In this document: positions 1-5,383 of the stretch, one piece after another
Layout: each line of letters begins with the position of its first letter
How positions within the stretch are numbered: the stretch's first letter is position 1
Assembly (NCBI GenBank): GCA_910579745.1
Contig: CAJTVH010000089.1
Coordinates: forward strand, 1 to 7,437
Reading direction: 5' to 3'
From: an uncultured Clostridia bacterium
GTDB taxonomy: Bacteria; Bacillota; Clostridia; Lachnospirales; CAG-274
DNA: 7,437 nt
The notes under the pieces: generated by a model
Told to the model about the DNA's origin: nothing
What the model saw: only the letters and a program-made list of their open reading frames with translations
Databases searched by the model: none
Program-made: the position numbers and the translations under genes

Positions 1-87
1 AGAAGACCTATTATTCCCTCCGATATTGAGCTTGAGAAAAACCATAGAGCGAGAAGCGCTAAATTAAGGGTGGTAGAAAAATTATAA
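1..87 (+). CDS. rsmH: RsmH C-terminal end (partial): 16S rRNA cytosine-1402 N4-methyltransferase
   Basis: Only the last 28 codons and the TAA stop (85-87) are in the window, read in frame 1. The peptide starts RRPIIPSDIELEKN and ends HRARSAKLRVVEKL. The conserved RsmH/MraW tail is of the form 'P-[IL]-x-P-S-x-x-E-x-x-x-N-x-R-[AS]-R-S-A-K-L-R-V', and the visible residues PSDIELEKNHRARSAKLRV fit it closely. The full protein uses S-adenosylmethionine to methylate N4 of C1402 in the 16S rRNA decoding centre. It lies directly upstream of ftsL, the standard order in dcw clusters (mraZ-rsmH-ftsL-pbp), which supports the call. The catalytic domain lies outside the window, so integrity of the enzyme cannot be judged. 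Confidence 0.9.
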   Translation, partial: RRPIIPSDIELEKNHRARSAKLRVVEKL

Positions 88-105
88 AATCAGGAGTGTT
101 GAATT

Positions 106-672
106 ATGAGCAGAAGAGGAAGAAAAAATTCAGATAAAATGTACTCAAAGACTTATTATAGCTATGGATCAGAGGCGTATAAATATTATCCTGAAGTTGA
201 ATACGACAGACGCAGGCGTAGGAATTTACCCATTGAAAGAAAAGTGGGAAAAGCGGAAAAATATAAAAAAGCGATGAGGAATAAAACTCACTATGAGTTT
301 GTAAAAGAGAAAAAGGGAGATTTCAGAATTTGCTTTTCAATTGGTACGTTATTTACGTTTATTTTAGCTTTTGTTTGTCTCTTTGCTATTAATACTCAAA
401 AGGAATCAGAAATTAACGCTAATATTTCTGAATTGAAGAAAATAGAAGAGGCTAATTCTGTTCTTCAGGCTGAAATCGCTAAAAACATAAATCTTAAAGA
501 AATTGAGGAAATCGCTAAAACAAAGTTGAATATGCAAAAACCAGCTTCACATCAGATTGTATACATAAATATACCAAAACAAAGCTATACGGTTTTACAT
601 GACACTGTGACAGTTAAAAAAGAGGATGATTTTAGCTTAACAAGTATTTGGAACAATTTAATGGGTGATTGA
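106..672 (+). CDS. ftsL: FtsL-like septum-formation protein with a long basic, Tyr-rich cytoplasmic tail
   Basis: This 188-aa bitopic membrane protein has the FtsL/DivIC layout. Residues 1-72 form a very basic cytoplasmic tail, rich in Arg/Lys (RRRRR at 35-39) and Tyr (about 10 between residues 13 and 33). One transmembrane helix spans about 74-95 (ICFSIGTLFTFILAFVCLFA). Residues about 98-140 are a Glu/Lys/Leu-rich segment likely to form a coiled coil (ISELKKIEEANSVLQAEIAK), followed by 'LNMQKPASHQIVYI', typical of the FtsL/DivIC C-terminal motif. In the family, FtsL pairs with DivIC and DivIB/FtsQ and activates the septal transpeptidase and glycosyltransferase. Sequence conservation in this family is low, so the call rests on topology and on position between rsmH and the transpeptidase gene. 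An SD (AGGAG, 92-96) lies 9 nt before the ATG. The protein is longer than B. subtilis FtsL (about 117 aa), mainly because of the N-terminal tail. The gene's end lies 4 nt before the next ATG. Confidence 0.82.
   Translation: MSRRGRKNSDKMYSKTYYSYGSEAYKYYPEVEYDRRRRRNLPIERKVGKAEKYKKAMRNKTHYEFVKEKKGDFRICFSIGTLFTFILAFVCLFAINTQKESEINANISELKKIEEANSVLQAEIAKNINLKEIEEIAKTKLNMQKPASHQIVYINIPKQSYTVLHDTVTVKKEDDFSLTSIWNNLMGD
664..670 (+). promoter_or_regulatory. SD-like GGTGATT that favours ATG 677 as the transpeptidase start
   Basis: GGTGATT overlaps the last codons and TGA stop of ftsL and matches the right half of the consensus AGGAGGTGATC, with 6 nt to the ATG at 677. A longer reading frame could begin at GTG 665, inside this site and overlapping ftsL by 8 nt. 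That GTG has only a weak GGA (651-653) upstream, so I prefer ATG 677. The layout suggests the transpeptidase is translationally coupled to ftsL. Confidence 0.5.
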
Positions 673-676
673 ATTT

Positions 677-2998
677 ATGAGAGAAGATATTGATGAAAAA
701 AGAAAAAGAGTTCCAAGAAGAAAAAGAGTATCGCAAATAAAAATTAAAATCGCTAAAAAACTCTATTTTTTTATGATGGTATTTTTTATTATACTTTTAT
801 ATATTGGAGTATATAAAATTTATGATATTAAATATGTATCCGGTAAAAATGAAAATTATGAAACAAAAGCGATTTATAACCAAGTTAATAAAATTCAGGA
901 TAAAATTATTAATCCAAACAGAGGAGCTATTTTTGACAGAAACAGGCAAAGTCTAGCGGTAAGTCTTACTGTTTATAATATTGTTTTTGATATAAGAACT
1001 TTTGACTCTCTTAAAAGTGATAAAGAGAAACAAAATATTTTAGAGTCTTTGAATAAAACCATAGGAATAAGTATGGATGAGCTTAATGAGTATATTAAGA
1101 AAGATCAATCTGGCAATCTCGTTAATAATACTCAATATAAGATTATAAAAAAAGAGGTTGAGTATAAATTAGGACAAGAACTTAAGAATTTAAACTTGAG
1201 GTGTGTTTATCTTGAGGAAGACACAAAAAGAATCTATCCTAATAATTCACTCGCGGCTCAAGTAGTGGGTTTTATAAGGGGAGACAGTAGTTGGGGCCTT
1301 GAAAGTTATTATAATGATATAATGACAGGAACTCCGGGGCGTATTTTTAGGACGTATGAGGAAAATAACAGTATTATTACAAGGCAGGAGCCCGCTAAGG
1401 AAGGTTACTCCCTTATAACAACCATTGACCAAACTATTCAGCAATACGCTGAAAAAGCGGTTAAAACAGCTTATTATGAATATAATGCTGAGAACACTTC
1501 CGCTATTGTCATAAATCCTAATACAGGTGAGATTTTAGCGATGACGTCATATCCTACGTTTGATTTAAACATCCCTGATAAAATTTCTTTATTAGAAGAT
1601 GAAAATTATAAAAAAGCTTGGGAAAATATGAAAGATGAGGAAAAATCAGCGGCCTTGATTAAATCATGGAAGAATTTTAATGTTACGGATACCTTTGAAC
1701 CTGGGTCAATATTCAAACCTATTGTTGTTTCCGCGGCCTTAGAGGAGGGCGTTATTAAGGAAACAGACAGTTTTTACTGTGGGGGAGAAAAGAAATTTGG
1801 AGAGGATAAAATTACTTGTCATAAAATATCTGGGCATGGTATGCAAAATCTTGAACAGGTTCTCGCTAATTCTTGTAATATGGGTATGGTAGATATTGCG
1901 ATTAAACTTGGCGCGGATAAATTTTATAAATATCAAAAGGATTTTGGATATGGAGAAAAGACAGGTATTGATTTTCCGGGAGAAGTAGACGCCAAATCAC
2001 TTTTATATCCTCTTGATAAGCTCAAAAAAAATATTTATCTCGGAACGAGCTCTATAGGACAAGGATTTAATGCCACGCCTCTTCAATCAATGACAGCTTT
2101 CGCGGCTACGATAAATGGCGGAAATATTATGAAGCCTTATATAGTTTCTCAAATAATTGATAAAGACGGAAATATAATTGAGGAGCATACCTCAAAAGTT
2201 GTAAGAAAAGTTATATCTCAGTCTACATCCGATTATATAAGAAACGCTCTTGAAAGTGTTGTTACCGAAACAGGTACTGGTAAAAAGGCTAGAATCGACG
2301 GGTATGCCATAGGCGGTAAAACAGGTACAGGGCAGCAGGGAGACAGAAAGAAAAATATAAATACTTGTTCTTTTATAGCGTATCTGCCTGTAGACAATCC
2401 AGAGATTATGGTAGGTGTGTTTATGCATAAGCCTATGCCGTATATAGAGGGGACTACCACTCCAGCTCCTATGCTTAAGGAAATTATACTTAATATAATA
2501 GATTATAAAGCCATACCCCCAAATTATGAAAGCGATTCCAATAATACTGTGGCTGTTAAAAACAGTGAAATTCTTGTGGAAGACTATGTCAATAAAAATC
2601 TTTCACAAGTTATTAATGAGCTTAACACAAAAAACATTCGTTATGAGGTTGTTGGTAACGGTGATTTGGTATATAAACAGTCTCCGTCGGCTAACAATAA
2701 AATAGATAAATCATCGGGAATTATTTTGTTCGCCAAACAAAGCGACGCTTCAAAAGAACTTGTTCTTGTTCCGGATGTTGAGGGGATGACTTCTGAACAA
2801 GCCAAAAAACTTATTGAGAGTAATGGATTTTTATGTGACATAGTTCAAAGTGAGAATTCAGAAAATACTACAGAGAATTCCACAGCTTCAAATTCAGAAA
2901 ATAACGTTTCTTCAAACAAAGCAATAATTGTTGGACAGTATCCTAATCCTGAAGTTAGAATTGAAAAGGGCACTGTTATAAAACTAATAGAAGGATAA
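677..2998 (+). CDS. spoVD: Class B penicillin-binding transpeptidase with two PASTA-like domains (SpoVD/FtsI type)
   Basis: This 773-aa peptidoglycan DD-transpeptidase (residues numbered from ATG 677) cross-links the septal or spore-cortex wall from outside the membrane. A basic cytoplasmic tail (1-28) precedes one membrane anchor (about 29-47). The dimerisation domain begins with NRGAIFDRN (81-89). The transpeptidase domain has all three catalytic motifs: SxxK in EPGSIFKP (Ser344, Lys347), SCN (399-401) and KTGT (548-551). Two C-terminal PASTA-like units follow (about 631-688 and 694-772), the second starting VPDVEGMTSEQAKKLIE and interrupted by a Ser/Asn/Glu-rich insert (about 724-748). Cys381 and Cys400 (the latter within SCN) have the 19-residue spacing that I recall for the redox pair of B. 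subtilis SpoVD. B. subtilis SpoVD has one PASTA domain and PBP2x has two, so SpoVD versus FtsI/PBP2x cannot be settled here. It is the last gene of the left block, and a terminator follows 94 nt downstream. An alternative start is GTG 665 (777 aa). Confidence 0.9.
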   Translation: MREDIDEKRKRVPRRKRVSQIKIKIAKKLYFFMMVFFIILLYIGVYKIYDIKYVSGKNENYETKAIYNQVNKIQDKIINPNRGAIFDRNRQSLAVSLTVYNIVFDIRTFDSLKSDKEKQNILESLNKTIGISMDELNEYIKKDQSGNLVNNTQYKIIKKEVEYKLGQELKNLNLRCVYLEEDTKRIYPNNSLAAQVVGFIRGDSSWGLESYYNDIMTGTPGRIFRTYEENNSIITRQEPAKEGYSLITTIDQTIQQYAEKAVKTAYYEYNAENTSAIVINPNTGEILAMTSYPTFDLNIPDKISLLEDENYKKAWENMKDEEKSAALIKSWKNFNVTDTFEPGSIFKPIVVSAALEEGVIKETDSFYCGGEKKFGEDKITCHKISGHGMQNLEQVLANSCNMGMVDIAIKLGADKFYKYQKDFGYGEKTGIDFPGEVDAKSLLYPLDKLKKNIYLGTSSIGQGFNATPLQSMTAFAATINGGNIMKPYIVSQIIDKDGNIIEEHTSKVVRKVISQSTSDYIRNALESVVTETGTGKKARIDGYAIGGKTGTGQQGDRKKNINTCSFIAYLPVDNPEIMVGVFMHKPMPYIEGTTTPAPMLKEIILNIIDYKAIPPNYESDSNNTVAVKNSEILVEDYVNKNLSQVINELNTKNIRYEVVGNGDLVYKQSPSANNKIDKSSGIILFAKQSDASKELVLVPDVEGMTSEQAKKLIESNGFLCDIVQSENSENTTENSTASNSENNVSSNKAIIVGQYPNPEVRIEKGTVIKLIEG
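2855..2903 (+). repeat. 13-bp direct repeat encoding the low-complexity insert in PASTA 2
   Basis: AATTCAGAAAATA occurs exactly at 2855-2867 and 2891-2903, 36 nt (12 codons) apart and in the same reading frame. A related GAGAATTC occurs at 2853-2860 and 2873-2880. Together they encode the repeated SEN/ENS peptide pattern inside the second PASTA domain. This looks like in-frame duplication or slippage that has lengthened a surface loop. Confidence 0.6.
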
Positions 2999-3031
2999 AG
3001 AAAATCAATAATTATGAGCTTGTAAATAGAA

Positions 3032-3074
3032 ATAATTTGATTTAAAAAACTTTGAGGAAAATTCATCAAATTAT
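3032..3074 (+). repeat. 10-bp perfect inverted repeat upstream of the terminator
   Basis: ATAATTTGAT (3032-3041) and ATCAAATTAT (3065-3074) are exact reverse complements separated by 23 nt. In RNA they could form an AT-rich stem with a large loop in the 3' UTR of the transpeptidase mRNA. The loop contains AAAACTTTG (3046-3054), identical to the start of the 3' arm of the terminator (3118-3126). The stem has few G-C pairs, so its stability is doubtful. Confidence 0.35.
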
Positions 3075-3091
3075 AAAAAGTAAAATGAATC

Positions 3092-3137
3092 AAAAAGTTA
3101 GACAAAAGTTTTATCTCAAAACTTTGTCTAATTTTTT
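3092..3137 (+). terminator. Rho-independent terminator of the rsmH-ftsL-transpeptidase operon
   Basis: The left arm (3092-3112, core GTTAGACAAAAGTTTT) pairs with the right arm (3118-3137, core AAAACTTTGTCTAAT) around a 5-nt loop ATCTC. The pairing has one bulged A and one G.U pair. The right arm runs into six T residues (3132-3137), and the left arm is preceded by five A residues, so the stem extends to about 20 bp and could also terminate minus-strand transcription. It lies 94 nt after the transpeptidase stop. Confidence 0.85.
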
Positions 3138-3230
3138 GGCTTATTTCAGAAATAATCAGTATTTTTTACGCATTTCAAAGTTTTATAAAAATAATGTCAG
3201 AAATTTAATTGGAAAACCGGTGATATTATC

Positions 3231-3326
3231 ATGTTAGATATTAAAGGAACTGCTTATGAAGTAACGGTTTCCGCATTGCAATTAATATGTTTTTTCTATC
3301 ATATTTCATTGTATAATCAACCTTAA
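3231..3326 (+). CDS. Possible 31-aa small protein or gene remnant, unrecognised
   Basis: An ATG-initiated frame of 31 codons plus TAA reads MLDIKGTAYEVTVSALQLIC and then an aromatic, hydrophobic end (FFYHISLYNQP). GGTGAT (3219-3224) lies 6 nt before the ATG, the same SD variant as at the transpeptidase start. The open frame continues upstream of the ATG to a stop at 3192-3194 (reading CQKFNWKTGDII before the Met), so it could also be a piece of a decayed longer gene. The first 17 residues look more protein-like than the surrounding spacer. I recognise no family. A chance frame of this length in AT-rich spacer is common, so confidence is low. Confidence 0.2.
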   Translation: MLDIKGTAYEVTVSALQLICFFYHISLYNQP

Positions 3327-3347
3327 AATAAATAATTAAAATAAATA
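3323..3347 (+). repeat. Tandem 12-bp AT-only repeat just upstream of a candidate promoter
   Basis: TTAAAATAAATA occurs exactly at 3323-3334 and 3336-3347 (13-bp period). It ends one base before the candidate -35 at 3349. A near copy (TTAAAATAAAGA, 11 of 12) lies at 3436-3447. The position suits an UP element or a regulator site. Low complexity makes a chance origin possible. Confidence 0.4.
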
Positions 3348-3348
3348 C

Positions 3349-3377
3349 TTGTATAAACGTAGAATATATTATAAAAT
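3349..3377 (+). promoter_or_regulatory. Candidate sigma-A promoter for the Ig/TPR gene and perhaps the holB operon
   Basis: TTGTAT (3349-3354) and TAAAAT (3372-3377) are separated by 17 nt, matching TTGACA/TATAAT at 4 and 5 of 6 positions. The upstream side is AT-rich, as in strong Firmicute promoters. A start near 3384 would give a leader of about 105 nt before ATG 3491. AT-rich spacer yields many such matches, so this is tentative. A perfect TATAAT at 3312-3317 is an alternative but lacks a plausible -35. Confidence 0.35.
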
Positions 3378-3412
3378 ATAAATAATGGCAAACATTTTTT
3401 ATATGAATACAG

Positions 3413-3433
3413 AGTAAATAATTTTTATTTACT
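3413..3433 (+). repeat. 9-bp perfect hairpin in the leader of the Ig/TPR gene
   Basis: AGTAAATAA (3413-3421) and TTATTTACT (3425-3433) are exact reverse complements around TTT, followed by TTTT (3434-3437). In RNA this resembles a weak terminator or attenuator. In DNA it is a symmetric site that could be an operator downstream of the candidate promoter. Only one G-C pair per stem makes efficient termination unlikely. Confidence 0.4.
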
Positions 3434-3475
3434 TTTTAAAATAAAGATAATAATCTTTTGTAGCGAATATGGTTT

Positions 3476-3482
3476 GGAGGTG
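3476..3482 (+). promoter_or_regulatory. Strong Shine-Dalgarno GGAGGTG for the Ig/TPR gene
   Basis: GGAGGTG lies 8 nt before ATG 3491 and is the closest match to the anti-SD in the window. It fixes the start of the 271-aa frame and indicates active translation of this otherwise unrecognised gene. Confidence 0.75.
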
Positions 3483-3490
3483 TATAATAA

Positions 3491-4306
3491 ATGTCCGAGG
3501 AAAATAAAGAGGGGCGGGATTTTTTTGAGTTTATGGCATCATCTCCGAGCCTTAAAGATAAAATTCATATTGATATAAAAAATACTACGGATATTATATA
3601 TTGGAATATTAAGTTTAATATACCTTTGGATGAAGCTTCTGTTTCTGAAAAAACAACCGGTGTTACGGATACCAAGGGATATATATTGAATACTGAAATC
3701 AGGTATAGCCAAAAATCAAATCTTATAAGTATAAGACCTTTGGAACCATATATTCAAAACGAGTATTATATATTGAGTATTTCTAAAACGGTAAGATCCG
3801 CAAATCTTCAAAATTTAAAAAATGATATTCATATATTATTTAAACTTAAAAATAATATTATTTCCGAATATAAAATACTTCCCCCGAATGTCGCTGTTCC
3901 TAAGCCAAGAAAAAAGTCTAAGTCAGCGCAAAGTCCTAAATTAAAAGTGTATTCGTTTGATAAATATAAAGATGGTGAACATGGAGATAATCTGCCTTCC
4001 GCAAATATTTTTATAAATCCTCTTATAGGAACTATAGGTATATTTTCATTTATAGGAAGCGTTATTATGAATAATTGGATTTTTATGGCTATAAGCGGTG
4101 TTATTGCTGGAATGGGTGTTTTACATATTATTAAACAGGTTATAAACAAAAAATTTAGGTCTAATTTTATTTATAACAGAGGTGTAAGATGCTTTAAAAA
4201 AGAAAAGTATGAAAAATCTGATAGATTTTTTTCAAGAGCTCTTGTGCTTAATCCTGAAAATGAATACGCTGAGTACGCTAAAAACAAGGTTTCTTATTAT
4301 TTATAG
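3491..4306 (+). CDS. Unnamed membrane protein: bacterial Ig-like domain, two-helix membrane hairpin, single TPR-like motif
   Basis: I do not recognise this 271-aa protein as a named gene. Residues about 24-120 resemble a bacterial Ig-like fold of the SbsA/Big_5 kind: 'WNIKFNIPLDEASVS', then 'GVTDTKGYIL', 'NLISIRPLEPYIQNEYYILSI' and a closing strand 'DIHILFKLK'. That is the usual order of a 'F-x-x-P-[LV]-D-x-x-S-V' strand, then an 'L-x-P-x-x-x-L-x-x-x-x-x-Y-x-L-x-[IV]' strand. A basic linker (about 138-150, PKPRKKSKSAQSPK) precedes two hydrophobic segments (about 173-192 and 196-215) with a short NN turn. Residues about 225-258 (NFIYNRGVRCFKKEKYEKSD, then FFSRALVLNPENEY) look like one TPR helix pair. 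There is no signal peptide. Basic residues on both outer flanks predict that both ends are cytoplasmic. It has its own promoter candidate and a strong SD, and lies 59 nt before the holB start. Role unknown; a membrane scaffold is possible but only inferred. Confidence 0.8.
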   Translation: MSEENKEGRDFFEFMASSPSLKDKIHIDIKNTTDIIYWNIKFNIPLDEASVSEKTTGVTDTKGYILNTEIRYSQKSNLISIRPLEPYIQNEYYILSISKTVRSANLQNLKNDIHILFKLKNNIISEYKILPPNVAVPKPRKKSKSAQSPKLKVYSFDKYKDGEHGDNLPSANIFINPLIGTIGIFSFIGSVIMNNWIFMAISGVIAGMGVLHIIKQVINKKFRSNFIYNRGVRCFKKEKYEKSDRFFSRALVLNPENEYAEYAKNKVSYYL

Positions 4307-4355
4307 TCATAATTAATGTTATATTTAGATTGTAAATAACAGAGAATTTTAAAAT

Positions 4356-4360
4356 GAGGG
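4356..4360 (+). promoter_or_regulatory. SD GAGGG that favours ATG 4366 as the holB start
   Basis: GAGGG lies 5 nt before ATG 4366. An in-frame ATG at 4354 overlaps this SD and has only a weak AGAGA (4341-4345) of its own. Starting at 4366 gives MYNFDDIKGNEQIIKN, which aligns with the usual HolB N-terminus ('M-x-F-x-D-I-x-G-x-E-x-I'), so the shorter form is preferred. Confidence 0.6.
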
Positions 4361-4365
4361 TTTTT

Positions 4366-5382
4366 ATGTATAATTTTGATGATATAAAAGGCAATGAGCA
4401 AATTATTAAAAACTTTAAATCAATTATTTTTAATAATAAAATATCTCACGCTTATATAATTGACGCTCCCAAAGGCTTAGGGAAAAAACTTATAGCTAAT
4501 TCTTTCGCTAAAGCCATTCAATGTGAGAATTCAAGAAACGTAAATTCCGAAGCCTATGTAAATTCTTGCGGAAGCTGTGTGTCTTGCGTAACTTTTGATA
4601 GCGGGAATCATACGGACGTTATATATGTAGATTCTCTGAGAGGCAGAAGTATCGGTGTTGATGAGATACGAGAGCAAATAGGAAAAAATATAGGATTGAA
4701 ACCCTATAAATATAAGTATAAAATATTTATTGTAAACAATGCGGACACTATGACGATTCAAGCGCAGAACGCTCTTTTGAAAACTATTGAAGAACCTCCC
4801 GAATATGGTATTTTTATACTTATTTCTGAAAATTATAATAAATTTTTACCTACAATTTTATCAAGATGCGTTATTTTTAAGTTAAAAACTTTAAGTTTTA
4901 ATATTGTATTTGAATATATAAAAAATAATATTGATATTTCCGATGAGGAAGCTTTTTTATACGCTTCTTATGCTCAAGGGAATATTGGTAAGGCGATTGA
5001 AACGGTTTCTTCGGAAAGTTTTATTAAAATTAGAAATCTTGTAATTGATTTTATAAATAGATTTCATGAAATGGATATTATTGATATTTTTTCAGAAGTT
5101 CCAGTTTTTGAGGAATATAAAGAAGATATTGACACAATTATGGATATTTTGTATTTGTGTTATAGGGATATGATTGTTTTAAAATGTTTTTCTGATTATC
5201 AGAAATTTATTGTCCAGAAAGATAAAGTGAGTGAACTCAAAAGACATGTTAAAAATTTTTCTTTGGAACAATTATTTTTTGGGACCAAAACTATATATTC
5301 GGCGAAAATTCAGTTTAAGCAGAACACGAATTTTCAGATGACGCTGGAGAACTTATTTTTAAGGTTGAAGGAGAAAAGATAG
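4366..5382 (+). CDS. holB: DNA polymerase III delta prime subunit (clamp loader)
   Basis: This 338-aa AAA+ protein (numbered from ATG 4366) is the delta prime subunit of the clamp loader, which opens and loads the beta sliding clamp at the replication fork. Visible signatures are FDDIKGNEQII near the N-terminus, ISHAYII (26-32), a degenerate Walker A APKGLGKK (34-41) and a zinc module with Cys53, Cys68, Cys71 and Cys74 (C-X14-C-X2-C-X2-C). Further on are NNADTMTIQAQNALLKTIEEPP (in the 120s to 140s) and the SRC arginine-finger motif (166-168, in PTILSRC). The missing Thr/Ser after GK in the P-loop fits delta prime, which often does not hydrolyse ATP. The C-terminal third is divergent, as is normal. 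The conserved SRC argues against a DnaX paralogue, as do the short length and lack of a long C-terminal tail. ricT follows after 1 nt, so the two are co-transcribed. An alternative start is ATG 4354 (342 aa). Confidence 0.92.
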   Translation: MYNFDDIKGNEQIIKNFKSIIFNNKISHAYIIDAPKGLGKKLIANSFAKAIQCENSRNVNSEAYVNSCGSCVSCVTFDSGNHTDVIYVDSLRGRSIGVDEIREQIGKNIGLKPYKYKYKIFIVNNADTMTIQAQNALLKTIEEPPEYGIFILISENYNKFLPTILSRCVIFKLKTLSFNIVFEYIKNNIDISDEEAFLYASYAQGNIGKAIETVSSESFIKIRNLVIDFINRFHEMDIIDIFSEVPVFEEYKEDIDTIMDILYLCYRDMIVLKCFSDYQKFIVQKDKVSELKRHVKNFSLEQLFFGTKTIYSAKIQFKQNTNFQMTLENLFLRLKEKR

Positions 5383-5383
5383 A

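Larger units (their letters stand above)
2999..3490 (+). other. 492-nt intergenic region between the division cluster and the holB cluster
   Basis: No convincing long gene lies here on either strand. In order it holds an inverted repeat (3032-3074), the intrinsic terminator (3092-3137), a possible 31-codon frame (3231-3326), an AT-rich tandem repeat (3323-3347), a candidate promoter (3349-3377), a small perfect hairpin (3413-3433) and the strong SD of the next gene (3476-3482). The stretch 3138-3220 has stops in most frames and shows nothing else I can support. The region is markedly richer in A/T than the flanking genes. It marks the point where the conserved dcw gene order stops. Confidence 0.7.

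Noticed and set aside
2192..2460. Two overlapping minus-strand frames opposite the transpeptidase KTGT region
   Set aside because: They are antisense to strongly conserved catalytic sequence, lack SDs, and have no recognisable protein features.
2845..3105. 86-codon minus-strand frame spanning the transpeptidase end and the spacer
   Set aside because: It starts inside the terminator and reads through the low-complexity insert in antisense, with no SD or family resemblance.
3052..3237. 61-codon + strand frame beginning with TTG in the spacer
   Set aside because: It runs through both arms of the terminator hairpin, starts at a TTG with no SD, and has a composition (Lys, Asn, Phe, Tyr) expected of translated AT-rich spacer.
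3312..3317. Perfect TATAAT hexamer
   Set aside because: The bases 16-18 nt upstream (around 3288-3295) are a T-run with no match to TTGACA, and it sits within the possible small frame. The 3349-3377 pair is better.
3829..4149. 106-codon minus-strand frame opposite the Ig/TPR gene, rich in Ile and Pro
   Set aside because: It is antisense to a frame with a strong SD and coherent domain layout. Its hydrophobicity is a by-product of the membrane hairpin codons on the other strand.
4297..4339. Inverted repeat TTATTTA/TAAATAA between the Ig/TPR gene and holB, considered as a terminator
   Set aside because: The stem is 7 bp with no G-C pair and a 29-nt loop, and has no T-tract after it. It is unlikely to terminate, so co-transcription with holB remains possible.
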